Assembly: GCF_014805685.1 (NCBI RefSeq)
Contig: NC_060896.1
Coordinates: 19,237,777 to 19,301,776 of the forward strand
Source: Silurus meridionalis
Lineage: Eukaryota > Chordata > Actinopteri > Siluriformes > Siluridae
Direction: 5' to 3'
DNA: 64,000 bases
Position 1 is the first letter of the stretch, and each line of letters begins with the position of its first letter. A program made the position numbers and the translations under genes. The notes below the pieces were generated by a model. It was not told the origin of the DNA. It searched no databases and worked only from the letters and a program-made list of their open reading frames with translations. Positions 34,012 through 45,149 of the stretch are shown piece by piece.

Positions 34012-34431
34012 CTAAACATTCTTAGCCAGGACTACAGAAAGCCAGTCTTCTACCTCTGGCTTGAGGCATGCACATGTAACAATGCCACCCCCTACACTAA
34101 AAACTCTCTCTGAGGGGGCATTCGTTGCTGGGACAGAGAGGTATTTTTTTGCCAGTCTACTTAGCCTTGGAAAATTCGGTTGGTAGCGCTTCCACCCCTC
34201 AAGGGGATCTGTGTCTGGGTCTACCTCAGGGGTCAATAAGTAAGTCGTCAACTCAGTCTCTAACGTTACTGCCGATGACTGGTGGGGAGATGCCACTGGT
34301 GCATTATTTTTGAAGAAGGCTGCTAAAGTCCTCTTTTTCTTGAGTGGAGGCTGTGCTTCTTCTTGTCGCACCTGCACTGCTGGGCCAGGCTGCTGTGGTG
34401 TACTGCTGTTGGCAGGAGCAGGTAGAGACAT
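34012..34431 (-). pseudogene. hAT transposase C-terminal dimerisation domain (hATC)
   Basis: Ends in LAKKYLSVPATNAPSERVFS and VGGGIVTCACLKPEVEDWLS, the diagnostic hATC block; the first part is a low-complexity linker with a basic stretch (PPLKKKRTLAAFF). Confidence 0.88.
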
Positions 34432-34563
34432 GAGCTCAGCCTCAGGGACAGCCCTTTATTCCACCTTGTCTGGGTCAATGTAGGTTGTGCGGAAGCTTGG
34501 GTCCATCAGTGAGAACATGTCCAAGAGTTCATCCTTTACAGGGTCGCTGTATTTTTCGTCAAG

Positions 34564-34773
34564 TTACTGCATTATGTTTCTTTTTATTGTTTTAGTGAGC
34601 TCTGTGTCTTCCTCCTCTGGCTGTAGGAGACTGGTTTTGAACAGATGGAGCACCGGTTTAATGTAGGAAACACTGACATAAGACTCCCCAGAGAGTGCGT
34701 CGGTAAAGTCTTGGAGTGGTTTCACAGCTTTATTTATGGACTCCAAAACATCTGAATCTTGCCAAGTGGGCAC
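34564..34773 (-). pseudogene. hAT transposase middle fragment
   Basis: Reads PTWQDSDVLESINKAVKPLQ and DFTDALSGESYVSVSYIKPV, a segment typical of ZBED1-like hAT transposases. Neighbouring out-of-frame sequence (about 34775-35003) continues it: RWG, LIDRFLEQQKAI and DPRIERAIGVCKK. Confidence 0.85.
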
Positions 34774-35658
34774 AAGATGACGACTTATCTTGTCCGAACC
34801 CAGGACACGGACTATGGCCTTCTGCTGCTCGAGAAATCTATCAACCCCATCTGTTGATCTGTAGTCTCCGTTACTAGCTGATGAGTGGGTAGACCAAGCT
34901 CCGCCTGTACTTTAGTCATGTCTCTTCTTTTTCCAGCTGTAAGAAAAGGCAGAAACAGCCTTTTTTACACACCCCAATGGCACGTTCGATCCGTGGGTCC
35001 ATTCTCTAATAAATAAAGAATACAATCAAAAGACATTTTAGTAAAACATGACCTTCATTCACAAATTTTTTAAATGGTATTAATACTACTCTTACCGATA
35101 ATGCTTATCGATCCGGTACTTTAACAGTATTCTTATCGGTTCTTTTTGTTATATATAATAAAAAAAAAATTAAGAACATAATTAACATTGCTTTAGAATC
35201 TGAAATGTATCTATAAAATGTAAATCTACAGTGAAAGAAACAGCAATGTTTGAAAAAAATGAATAAACATCAAGCCTATTTGTAAACGCAGCAGTTTGCA
35301 GGTATTTTTGTGTAAGTTAAGACAATTAGAACAAGAACAAAAAAAAATGGTTAAATACATTAAATATACAATTAAACGAATATACAAAATAAATAAACGG
35401 TGCTTTATTTCAGGAATAAGTGTTACTGATCAGGTAAGTAATATGGCCCAAATAAAATAATAATATTAAAATAATAATAACAACAACACTATTCTGCATA
35501 ATTTTAATGCACATGCACAAAGAGCACGCACTCATACATACACGTACGCGTGCAAGCACAGACACACACACAAGGGGCATGTATACCATTATGATTATTA
35601 ATGGCAATTTTGTGGAAATATATATTGGTTAAATACAAAGGATTAACTACATAATGCA

Positions 35659-35985
35659 TTAATTTGGCTCTTGTGTACGTGTCTTTTGGGATTGTACATC
35701 ACTTGAATGAATAGCCATTAGACTCTTACCTATAGCTTTGTGCAATCTGTGTCCAAAGCACTGGAGGTTGGGCCACTCGTTGTCATTCAGAGCTTTGATC
35801 ATGTTGGTGCCGCTGTCTGTAGTCATACAGGTTAGTCGGTCTTCAACGAGGTTCCAAGAGCTCAGAGCATCTTTTAGCCCCTGGTCAATTATTTCCCCCT
35901 TGTGGTCGTCGGGAAAGTACGCCGTTTGGAGGCAGACGTTTCGGAGAGTCCAGTCGTCGTTAACAAAGTGCACCGTTAAACTCAT
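35659..35985 (-). pseudogene. hAT transposase RNase H-like core fragment
   Basis: Reads SLTVHFVNDDWTLRNVCLQT, DRLTCMTTDSGTNMIKALND and LQCFGHRLHKAIG. TTDSGTNM carries the conserved second Asp of the hAT catalytic centre and CxxH follows. The frame runs past a likely donor at about 35730. Confidence 0.88.
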
Positions 35986-36085
35986 AGGACTGCATCGTTC
36001 GACTGAACCATAAATCTGCTGTGGCGGAGTAAAACGTCACCGCTTACAACTCCTTAGCAATCCTTTGGCGTGTATTATTATATAG

Positions 36086-36523
36086 CTAAGGCAAGGCAAC
36101 TTCACAAAAATATTTGCGGCTTGGTAGCACATACCTGGGGTCCAAAACTTTCAGCATATGAATAAACCCCGGCTTTTCCACAGTACATATGGGCAAAATA
36201 TCTTTTGCGATATAAATTGCCACTGCATCCGTGATCGCTTTCCACCGGGCCCAATTTTTATCATACGGAACACAGTTTGTAAATGTTTGTAAGACTGTAG
36301 GTAGTTTTTTGGCAGTTGTGCTTGTGCTGCCACTGTCTTGTTTATTTCTTAGGGCCCTACATCTCTCCCACTCGACAGCATGCCTCTGTTTGAGGTGCTG
36401 CAGTAAATTGGTGGTACTGCTACCTTTGCTTGCAACAGCCTTCAAACACACTTTGCAGCGGGGTGGTGTTTGTGCTGCGTCTGACTCAGCAAAACCGAAC
36501 CAATTCCAAATTACAGATGACAC
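36086..36523 (-). pseudogene. hAT transposase N-terminus with BED zinc finger
   Basis: A 145-codon frame begins MSSVIWNWFGF. It has CKVC and HLKQRH as the C2H2 ligands of a BED finger, then LPICTVEKPGFIHMLKVLDP RYVLPSRK-type sequence found in ZBED1-like proteins. Confidence 0.9.
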
Positions 36524-36748
36524 TGTGCCTTTCTTGGGAACGAGTTCTTCTCTGCTCGCTGCTATGTTGTTTGTGTATCTCTATGGCAAACGCGTGGGGA
36601 GAGGGCTGAGTTCGGTCGAAATGGAAGCCCAGAGGGGAGCGTCGGCGGACATTAAAGAGAAAACCGATTTTTATTAAAACAGATCGACGTGAACTACACA
36701 ATCGAGTTAATCGATAAAATCGATTTATCACCCAGCCCTACTGTAATC

Positions 36749-36950
36749 CTATTCACTGTAATAGGAGATTGATCAGCTGCTGCTGCTATACAGTAAAATG
36801 TAAAAGCAAAATCGCCTTTATTTTACCTTTCTTTAAATGTTTGCTAATTCATTCAATTGATCTTTACTCAGAGTGAGCCTGACTATAAATGAATTCATTT
36901 TCAGGTCGTACTACTGTACAATGTTTAAGAAACATAAAAATCACGGTATT
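36749..36950. other. Sequence between the hAT and the MULE left arm
   Basis: The first bases may still belong to Pao pol upstream of RT. Where Pao ends and the MULE-type element begins cannot be resolved. Confidence 0.3.
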
Positions 36951-37245
36951 TGAATCACCGTATTCAAACACTCATAAAGCATTTTTCTTTATAGGTTCGC
37001 TCAATCTTTTAAATTATTCTTATTTTCAGTGTCCCTGTCTAGTATTCTAACTAATTTCAACTCATTTTACTGTGGAGATCTTGAGAAAAGCAAAGGAAAA
37101 ATCATTTAAAACCTCAGGTGCATTTTCAATCATATTCCATATTTAAAACAGTTTCCTTCATAGGTTTGCTCGTTCTTTAAAATGTTTCTCATTCATATTC
37201 ACCCTGTCTATTGGTGTATTGATTTTCAAGATTTTCTACTGTATT
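36951..37245. repeat. Left inverted arm of the MULE-type element, with internal subrepeats
   Basis: Two related units start with TATTCAAACACTCATAAAGC (about 36961) and TATTTAAAACAGTTTCC (about 37140); their ATAGGTT words are 169 bases apart. The arm matches the right arm in reverse, including CAGTGTCCCTGTCTA and ACCTCAGGTGCATTTT. Confidence 0.8.
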
Positions 37246-37777
37246 TTTTTTTTTTGTAATTGATTACAAGCTTTCTGGACAAAATATTTAAATAAATAGA
37301 AAACAATAATAATGATATTATATGTTATTATTATTAGATTATTTTGTATTTAGTAGAAAATTTTTTTTGCAATTACTGCTAAAACCTATTACATTTAAAG
37401 TTACAAATGTCAGAACTGCATAAGTATAATTTTATGAATATCATCTTATTAAATAAGAAGGGAGTAATTGTTATGCTCTGGGTTATATTTGAGCCAATTA
37501 CAGTAAATTACAATTTGTATTCATAAATGTTCAGAAACTAGGGTTTGTTTAAACGTAGGCGTGTCTGTGTATGTTTGTGTGTGTTTATTTTTAAAAGGGT
37601 AACAGTCCTTGTCCTAAAAAAAAAAGCCTGAATCTTCAGAAGAAAAAAGGAAGTCAAATTAAATATATATTTAAAAAACATCTTGGTTTCTGCTTCAGTA
37701 AACAAAGTGTGTTGCTTTGCAGCCTGAAATAAAGACAGACAGTTTTTCTTATAGTAAGCTGTACTGTACTCTTGGTA
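37246..37777. other. Internal non-coding part of the MULE-type element
   Basis: AT-rich, no protein-like frame; lies between the left arm and the first Tc1 insertion. Confidence 0.4.
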
Positions 37778-37978
37778 CAGGCCTGGACAAAAATGATGGT
37801 ACCCCTAGAAAAGACTGAAAATAATGTGACCAAAGCTAGATGTTAATTCAAGATGTGTCCACTAATTAGCATCACATGTGTCTACAATCTTGTAATCAGT
37901 CAGTGGGCCTATATATAGGGCTCCAGGTAGTCACTGTGTTGTCTGGTGACAGTGTGTACCACACTCAACATGGACTAG

Positions 37979-38599
<621 letters not shown>

Positions 38600-38995
38600 A
38601 TCTGTGCAGGGTACAATCAAATCTGAAGACTATCAAGGGATTCTAGAGAGAAATGTGCTGGCCAATGTCAGAAAGCTTGGTCTCAGTCGCAGGTCATGGG
38701 TTTTGCAACAGAACAATGACCCAAAACACACAGCTAAAAACACCCAAGAGGAAAACATTGGACTATTGTAAAGTGGCCTTCTATGAGCCCTGACCTCAAT
38801 CCTATTGAACATCTTTGGAAGGAGCTGAAACATGCAGTCTGGAAAAGACACCCTTCAAACCGGAAACAACTGGAGCAGTTTGCTCATGAGGAGTGGGCCA
38901 AAATACCTGCTGAGAGGTGCAGAAGTCTCATTGACAGTTACAGGAAAAGTCTGATTGCAGTGATTGCCTCAAAAGGTTGTGCAACAAAATATTAA
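38600..38995 (+). pseudogene. Tc1 transposase, C-terminal third, frameshifted
   Basis: Two frames give QGTIKSEDYQGILERNVLAN, QQNNDPKHTAKNTQE and then SPDLNPIEHLWKELKHAVWK, with the second Asp and the Glu of DD34E. A stop separates them near 38770. Confidence 0.88.
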
Positions 38996-39242
38996 GTTAG
39001 GGGTACCATCATTTTTGTCCAGGCCTGTTCCATGAGTTCATTTTTTTAAATAATTCCGTTGAAGCATGGTTGAAAAGCAATGTCTGACTTTCATTGGTTA
39101 ACATTTATTTAATATTACTTTTGTCAGATTGAGGTTTTTTGTGACCATTGTGAGTTTTTCTTTCATTGACCGAAGGGTACCAACAATTCTGTCCACGTTT
39201 GTACCTTTTTATTTTAAAATACAATTGGAATTGTTTGTGTTA

Positions 39243-40450
39243 CAGTATCATGACAAGGAACCTGACTTGGCTGAATTAGTTTACATGTCTACAGAAAGCA
39301 GTGAGGTAGAGGACACAGTCTTTAAATGTAGTTTGCCACAAGAGCCATGGTTCTTTTTTTATTGACAAAAGAATGGCAAGAGCTGAGAAAGCATCAGAAA
39401 GGACGATGTTTTCAAGGGTTACAGTGGACAAACCGAAGCTGATTGCGAAGGGAATACGGTCAGTTCACCCATACTGCAGTTTTGGTTTTAAAAAGACAGT
39501 GTGAAAACCCTGCTGTCACAAAAAAACACCTTTATTCGAATGTAAAGGCCTACTGCCGATTTGAAAATTGCCCAATTAATGTTAGTGTGGAAGTGACCGA
39601 TGAGGTCACCCTGAAGGCAGCTGTGCTATTCACAGGAGATGTTTACCACAGTACCACTGAACTAAAAAGGTGGCCAGTGCGTGCAGAAGCAACAAAAGAG
39701 GTTCTGAAAATCATTGCATGCACTCAAAGACAACTGAAAAGACCTCATTCAAACAACTTTTAAGTCTACAAATATTATATCAATGAAAAGAAAGGATCAG
39801 ACTATGAAGTCCTATAGAGGATCATGATGCACCCAAAATAATGCTATGGTCTAAGAAAACACTGTCAGTGTATTACAGATGGTGCAAAGAAGCCATTGTC
39901 TATCTGGATGCAACAGGAAGTACTGTATTATTCAGAAAGGAAGCTCCACAAGTCGACCATACTATTTATATGTTAGTTATAGCATAATTAGTTATGCGTA
40001 ATCCTTCCAAGGGGGCATCTCCTCTTCCAGTTGCAACCTACCTTACTTGTGACCACACAACAGCATATGTCATGTACTACTTGCAGGCTTTCCAAACAGA
40101 CATGATGAAAATGTATGGGAAAAAGGCAGTCTAATGGCCAATTATGATCATTTGTGATGGCTCCCTTGTGCTTCTGAATTCTATTTCTTTTACATTCTGC
40201 CAACTAAGTCTGGAGGATCTTTAAAATAATCAGTGGACAATACCAGGTAGAAAAGTTTGATCTTCCCATCCTTCATAGAGGTCATCTTCACTGCTCAACA
40301 GTGGAAGGAGTTTTTGTCCCTCTTTGTCTGCAAAATATATATATTTTTTTTTAATGCTTTAGTTAATTTGTGGAAAAGGTGTTCTGGAAGCATGGTATAG
40401 ACAGGACAAAAAGTCCTTCAACAGTGAAGATGACATTATTTCAGAATTGT
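39243..40450 (+). pseudogene. MULE-type transposase remnant with FLYWCH-like N-terminus
   Basis: A frame at 39443-39763 reads NVKAYCRFENCPINVSVEVT and FTGDVYHSTTELKRWPVRAE, the Cys/His-containing segment that precedes MULE transposases. Downstream, in other frames, come IVYLDATGSTVLFRKEA (about 39895-39950), SPLPVATYLTCDHTTAYVMY (about 40020-40080), MIICDGSLVLLNSISFTF (about 40144-40197) and FDLPILHRGHLHCST (about 40257-40303). The first two acidic positions of the MULE DDE core are recognisable (LDATG, CDGS). Several stops and frameshifts inactivate it. It is interrupted after about 40450 by the second Tc1. Confidence 0.7.
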
Positions 40451-40487
40451 TCAATTGTTTATAAATTGTTCTCTAATTTTGATTCCC

Positions 40488-40526
40488 ACTGTGTGTGTGT
40501 GTGTGTGTGTGTACACACACACACAC
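40488..40526. repeat. (GT)n-(AC)n palindromic microsatellite
   Basis: About 12 GT units followed directly by about 8 AC units, a perfect hairpin, 6 bases before the TA target of the next Tc1. Confidence 0.95.
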
Positions 40527-41225
40527 ATAGTACAGACCAAAAGTTTGGACACACCTTCTCATTCAAAGAGTTTTCTTTATTTTCATGACTATGAAAATTG
40601 TAGAGTCACACTGAAGGCATCAAAACTATGAATTAACACATGTGGAATTATATATGGAATTATATACATAACAAAAAAGTGTGAAACAACTGAAAATATG
40701 TCATATTGTAGGTTCTTCAAAGTAGCCACCTTTTGCTTTGATTACTGCTTTGCACACTCTTGGCATTCTCTTGATGAGCTTCAAGAGGTAGTCACCTGAA
40801 ATAGTTTTCACTTCACAGGTGTGCCCTGTCAGGTTTAATAAGTGTGATTTCTTGCCTTATAAATGGGGTTGGGACCATCAGTTGTGTTGTGTAGAAGTCA
40901 GGTGGATACTCAGCTGATAGTCCTACTGAATAGACTTAATTTGAATTATAGCAAGAAAAAAGCAGCTAAGTACAGAAAAATGAGTGGCCATCATTACTTT
41001 AAAAAATGAAGGTCAGTCAGTCCGAAAAATTGGGAAAACTTCGAAAGTGTCCCCAAGTGCAGTCACAAAAACCATCAAGCGCTACAAAGAAACTGGCTCA
41101 CATGCGGACCGCCCCAGGAAAGGAAGACCAAGAGTCACCTCTGCTGCAGAGGATAAGTTCATCCGAGTCACCAGCCTCAGAAATCGCAGGTTAACAGCAG
41201 CTCAGATTAGAGACCAGGTCAATGC

Positions 41226-42439
41226 GATTTCTAAACCGCATAAGGCTGCGATTTTATCTATTAATTTATTTATATTTTTATTCAGAATACATTCTTGTGC
41301 GCATGTTTTTAAGACGTTAACCAATCAGAGCTCACGCAGCGCACGACGAAGCTGAGCGGAAAAACCAAATCGGCGAGCGGGAGGAAAGAACATAAAATAT
41401 GGATAAAAATGATTTGGTGTCAAAGAGAAATTCAGTCGTTTGGGAGTATTTTGGATTCAGGAGAGAGGATGTGTCACAGAGCAAGGTAATTTGCAAGACT
41501 TGTGGAATGATTATTCCAACGAAACGGAGCAATACTACAAATCTGTTCCAACACTTAAAACAGCGCCATAAAAAACTGCATGATCAATGCATGTCGACAA
41601 AATCCATCGAAACAAACAAAAGCACACATCAAAGCCAGCCCGAACAGATTGAACAAGTATACATTGTTCAAGCATTTGCAAGCGCCATGCCTTATGAGAA
41701 AGGATCAAAACGGCACAAAGAAATTACCGACGCAGTCACCTATTATATATGCAAAGATATGATGTCTGCGCACATCTTCAGTAAAGACGGCTTCCAAAGA
41801 CTAATACAAACACTCGACAAAAGATACCAGCTGCCATCTCGCACTCATTTCACACGATTTGCTATTCCCGAAATGTATGAGAAATGTAAGGCGGGCGTTG
41901 AATACGAGCTCAAGCAGGTGAAATACTACGCCACGACCACAGATATGGTGGACATGCTGGTTTTTCTTGCAAAAAACCTTTAAGAGAGCAATGGTTTTGA
42001 TTTCTGTTAGTTTTTAATTATTGTTATGACTGGAGTTGAGGTTAGTTCATCTTAATTTATTTCATGTCTGTTTTTAAGACAATTTATTACAGTTTTGTTT
42101 ATCAAGCAGTTAGTACTACTGTACAGTTATTAAATGTGTGCACTAAAAAAACAGTTTTGAAGTTTATTTATTATGACTGGAATTTAGTTTAGTTAATTTT
42201 AATTTATTTTATGTTGTCTGTTTTAAAGACAATTTTACTACAGTTTTGTTTATTAAACTATTACTGTTATTTTATATAATTTATAAATGTTTTGTTATGC
42301 ACTTCTTGTGCACTGAATACATTTAGAAAAAGCATGTTTAAAAAAGTTTGAAAAAGCAAAAACAATTGTTAAAATTGCAATCGCAATATTCATTCAGAAA
42401 ATCGCAATATGATTATTTTGTCCATATTGCACAGCCCTA
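41226..42439 (+). mobile_element. hAT fragment (ZBED-type) nested in the Tc1, left end missing
   Basis: The right terminus reads TCCATATTGCACAGCCCTA (ends 42439), but no mirrored TAGGGCTGTGC is found at the left and no target duplication exists. It encodes an N-terminal BED-finger transposase piece only; the catalytic and dimerisation domains are absent. The AATCGCAATAT words near both edges are typical subterminal motifs of this family. Confidence 0.85.
41399..41983 (+). pseudogene. BED zinc finger N-terminal part of an hAT transposase
   Basis: A 194-codon uninterrupted frame reads SVVWEYFGFRREDVSQSKVI, CKTC and HLKQRH (BED finger ligands, residues about 28-55), then YEKGSKRHKEITDAVTYYIC and RYQLPSRTHFTR. 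Related to, but clearly different from, the frame at 36086-36523. The RNase H core is deleted, so at most it could act as a DNA-binding fragment. Confidence 0.88.
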
Positions 42440-43059
42440 GTGTGGGGGTGCTTTGCTGGTGACACTGTTGGGGATTTATTCAAAATTGAAGGCATACTGA
42501 ACCAGCATGGGTACCACAGCATCTTGCAGTGGCATGCTATTCATTCCGGTTTCCATTTAGTTGGACCATCATTTATTTTTCAACAGGACAATGACCCCAA
42601 ACACACCTCCAGGCTGTGTAAGGGCTATTTGACCAAGAAGGAGAGTGATGGGGTGCTGTGCCAGATGACCTGGCCTCCACAGTCACCGGACCTGAACCCA
42701 ATCGAGATGGTTTAGGGGTGAGCTGGACCGCAGAGTGAAGGCAAAAGGGCCAACAAGTGCCAAGCATCTCTGGGAACTCCTTCAAGACTGTTGGAAGACC
42801 ATTTCAGGTGACTACCTCTTGAAGCTCATCAAGAGAATAGCAAGAGTGTGCAAAGCAGTAAACAAAGCAAAAGGTGGCTACTTTGAAGAACCTAAAATAT
42901 GTCATTTTCAGTTGTTTCACACTTTTTTGTTATGTATATAATTCCACATGTGTTAATTCATAGTTTTGATGCCTTCAGTGTGACTCTACAATTTTCATAG
43001 TCATGAAAATAAAGAAAACTCTTTGAATGAGAAGGTGTGTCCAAACTTTTGGTCTGTAC

Positions 43060-43060
<1 letters not shown>

Positions 43061-43094
<34 letters not shown>
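43061..43094. repeat. (GT)n(AT)n microsatellite
   Basis: It starts next to the right TA target of the Tc1 and may be the other half of the GT/AC tract at 40488. Confidence 0.9.
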
Positions 43095-43766
43095 CTCTCT
43101 AACTGGTGAGGTACAAATATTGGGAACAATCACTGATACAGAACAAGTGGAGGGAAGTATTATTCTAAGTTTACCTACTGCTCATTGTGAGTTTATGTTA
43201 GTTAATACATTAACAAATAAGATTTCACTCTAAAGTGTTACTGAATGTGTACACTGATGTCTTGTCATTATGATAGCAGAGTCATGGCTTCCAATCTCTT
43301 GAAACAACTTTCACAGCTTATTTAGAAAGAGAAATATATTGATTGGAAATTGTATGTTTGTATGTCCAGTGTCAATATTGCAGGAGACGAGCATATTTGC
43401 TATGTTCAATTTCACTATTACACAACACGGGAAAGAGGAAAGATGATAGTGCTGAAGTACAACAAATGTAAGTATAGCCCAAAACACCTGAGCAGACTGA
43501 AGGGAAAGGAAAATCAGCTGATTAATTAAAAGAATGGTTTATCATTGCATGATTATGACTGTATTTTATCTCATGGTCCCTTACATTTATCATGTGGTCT
43601 TCTAAAAGGTCCCGAAATGTAGAACTGACACTGCTGTCCCTCATCATAAAGATACTTAATAGACTAAGATCACAAACAAGATTGACTGTCTTGACATTGC
43701 ATCAAATTTAAATCTGAAGTGGCACAAAAAATATTTAAGAAATAAATTGCATCTTCTGTATCTACA
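43095..43766. other. MULE-type element between transposase and protease
   Basis: No domain recognised. A frame near 43372-43467 reads VNIAGDEHICYVQFHYYTTR, followed by a donor-like AAAT|GTAAGT at 43468. An acceptor-like TATCTACAG ends at 43767, so a 300-base intron is possible, though the phase does not join cleanly. Confidence 0.35.
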
Positions 43767-44311
43767 GAAAGAACCAGTGAAGAATATCAGGAGAGGACAA
43801 TCGAAAATCGAAGGGCCAATCTGGAACAAATCGTTCCATCAGAAACAATTGCTCCTCGAAGACTATGCAGGCCACCAAAAATACAAATGCTGCAACAAAT
43901 ACTTCACCCTGATTACTGGTTGACCTGTGATATCATCGACCTGGCCAGCCACAAAATAAGTTTGTGCAAATATTGAACATTCGGCAATGCCACTGGATCA
44001 CGGTCAGCAATTTGTTTTGTAATGAAAATCAGCTCTCTGTGTATGACAGCAAATGCACCCCTCTGGACCCAGAAACACTACAAGCACTGTCCTGGCTGGT
44101 GAGGACGCAGTCAGACAAGTTTGATGTTTTGCAACCAGCTGTGCAGCAGCAATCAAATCACAGCAATGGTGGGTTGTTTGCAATAGCATTTGCATATGCT
44201 GTTTGCAAGGGTCACCCATCAGAGGTATGCGTATTTAATGAAAGCAGGCTAAGGGCACAACTGTATGCTTCGTTAACGAAAAACAGTATCGCATTTGGCA
44301 TGAAGACATGA
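43767..44311 (+). pseudogene. Ulp1/SENP-type (C48) cysteine protease of the MULE-type element
   Basis: The first part, YWLTCDIIDLASHKI (about 43905-43960), matches the substrate-side helix of Ulp1 proteases; after a frameshift, 43964-44311 carries the catalytic block. CHWITVSNLFC gives the His, LSVYDSKC the Asp, and VQQQSNHSNGGLFAIAFAYA the region where QxNxxDCGLF is expected. The Asp-Cys pair is read as Asn-Gly, so the nucleophile is lost (GGT at 44168-44170, one base from TGT). Active homologues cleave SUMO-like isopeptide bonds; this copy should not. The TGA at 44309-44311 ends it, but the frame continues directly into the PHD finger. Confidence 0.75.
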
Positions 44312-44347
44312 GAGGGTGAAGCCGAGGTCAACGTCACCAAAACTGCG

Positions 44348-44503
44348 ATGCCTGTTTACTGCGTTTGCAGAACACAGTACAATTACAATGAGCTGATGGT
44401 CCAGTGCTCCAAATGCCAAGAGTGGTATCATCCTACATGTGTAGATATACCCAGAAGTGTAATTGGTAACGAACAGTTCTGGCAATGTTTAAAATGCCAC
44501 TGA
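44348..44503 (+). pseudogene. PHD finger, C-terminal domain of the Ulp1 protein
   Basis: Reads MPVYCVCRTQYNYNELMVQC, SKCQEWYHPTCVDI and FWQCLKCH, with all eight zinc ligands of a C4HC3 PHD finger (CxC, CxxC, HxxC, CxxC) and the conserved Trp before the last pair. It is in the same frame as the protease, separated only by one TGA and 12 codons; a CGA-to-TGA change would explain the stop. PHD fingers bind histone H3 tails; use by a transposon for target choice is a guess. Confidence 0.85.
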
Positions 44504-44829
44504 TGATGTACATTAAAGGAAAATACACAAGGTATGTTTTTTATTTATTTTGTTTCCTCAACATTTGATTGTAAATTAAACATGTCTCAGCATAATTGCA
44601 ACCTTTCATTTTTCTCTCAAGTTTTATAGTAAAGGAGTGAAATCCAGATTTCAATTTTTATGTTTGAACAAAACAGGAATAATTTTTTTCTGAAAGTGTA
44701 ACTGTTCTAAAATAAATATAATCATGCAAATTATTTAGATTTTTGTGAATAATATGGAAATATGTAAAATAACACGTTTTAAATAATATTGCCTTTCATT
44801 TCTTGAAAATGTACAGTCAAATTTATTGA
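44504..44829. other. 3' non-coding part of the MULE-type element
   Basis: AT-rich, no protein-like frame. Confidence 0.4.
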
Positions 44830-45115
44830 CAAATACAAAATAAATAAAATGGTCTGGATCACTGTGAAGAGGAATCAGTTGAAAAAACCTATCTAGGAAA
44901 ATGTTTTGAGTGTTTGAATATGAAACATGGTTAAAAATGCACCTGAGGGTTTTGAGTGATTTTGCCTTTATTTTTCTCCAAAACTCCACAGTAAAAGGGG
45001 TAAAAATACAATATAGTAATAGACAGGGACACTGTAAATAAGAATTACTGAAAATATTGAGCAAACCTATAAAGGAAAATGTTTAATGAGTGTTTGAATA
45101 TGGAACAGGATTGAG
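44830..45115. repeat. Right inverted arm of the MULE-type element, with internal subrepeats
   Basis: In reverse it reads CATATTCAAACACTCATTAAAC...CAGTGTCCCTGTCTA...CCTCAGGTGCATTTT, then a second, shorter unit with CATATTCAAACACTCAAAAC. The ACCTAT words of the two units are about 178 bases apart, paralleling the left arm. Confidence 0.8.
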
Positions 45116-45149
45116 AATGCAGTGAGATTTGTAGATGTTTAATGTCTTT

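Larger units (their letters stand above)
33589..36740 (-). mobile_element. Complete hAT transposon (ZBED-type), 3152 bp, with perfect 8-bp target duplication
   Basis: The ends TAGGGCTGGGCC and CACCCAGCCCTA are flanked by CTGTAATC on both sides (33581-33588, 36741-36748). Removing the element and one copy restores Pao sequence at the left flank. Minus-strand transposase pieces run in order: BED finger, RNase H-like core, spacer and hATC dimerisation domain. An AT-rich block at about 35007-35729 interrupts the core and is bounded by a donor-like TATAG|GTAAGAG and an acceptor-like ATTAG, so it may be an intron. Frames are broken, so it is non-autonomous today. Confidence 0.92.
40533..43056 (+). 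mobile_element. Tc1-like transposon with about 205-bp inverted repeats, split by an hAT
   Basis: The ends CAGACCAAAAGTTTGGACAC and its complement are bounded by TA on both sides (40531-40532, 43057-43058); the arms extend to about 40740 and from about 42860. The N-terminal transposase frame (40984-41225: QSVRKIGKTSKVSPSAVTKT, RPRKGRPRVTSAAEDKFI) breaks off at AAQIRDQVNA. Past the hAT it resumes at VWGCFAGDTVGDLFKIEGIL, FQQDNDPKHTSRLCKGYL and SPDLNPIEMV. Roughly the stretch carrying the first catalytic Asp is missing, so part of the Tc1 was deleted. Confidence 0.9.

Noticed and set aside
36231..36677. 148-codon + strand frame
   Set aside because: Antisense to the BED-finger part of the hAT transposase; no independent domain.
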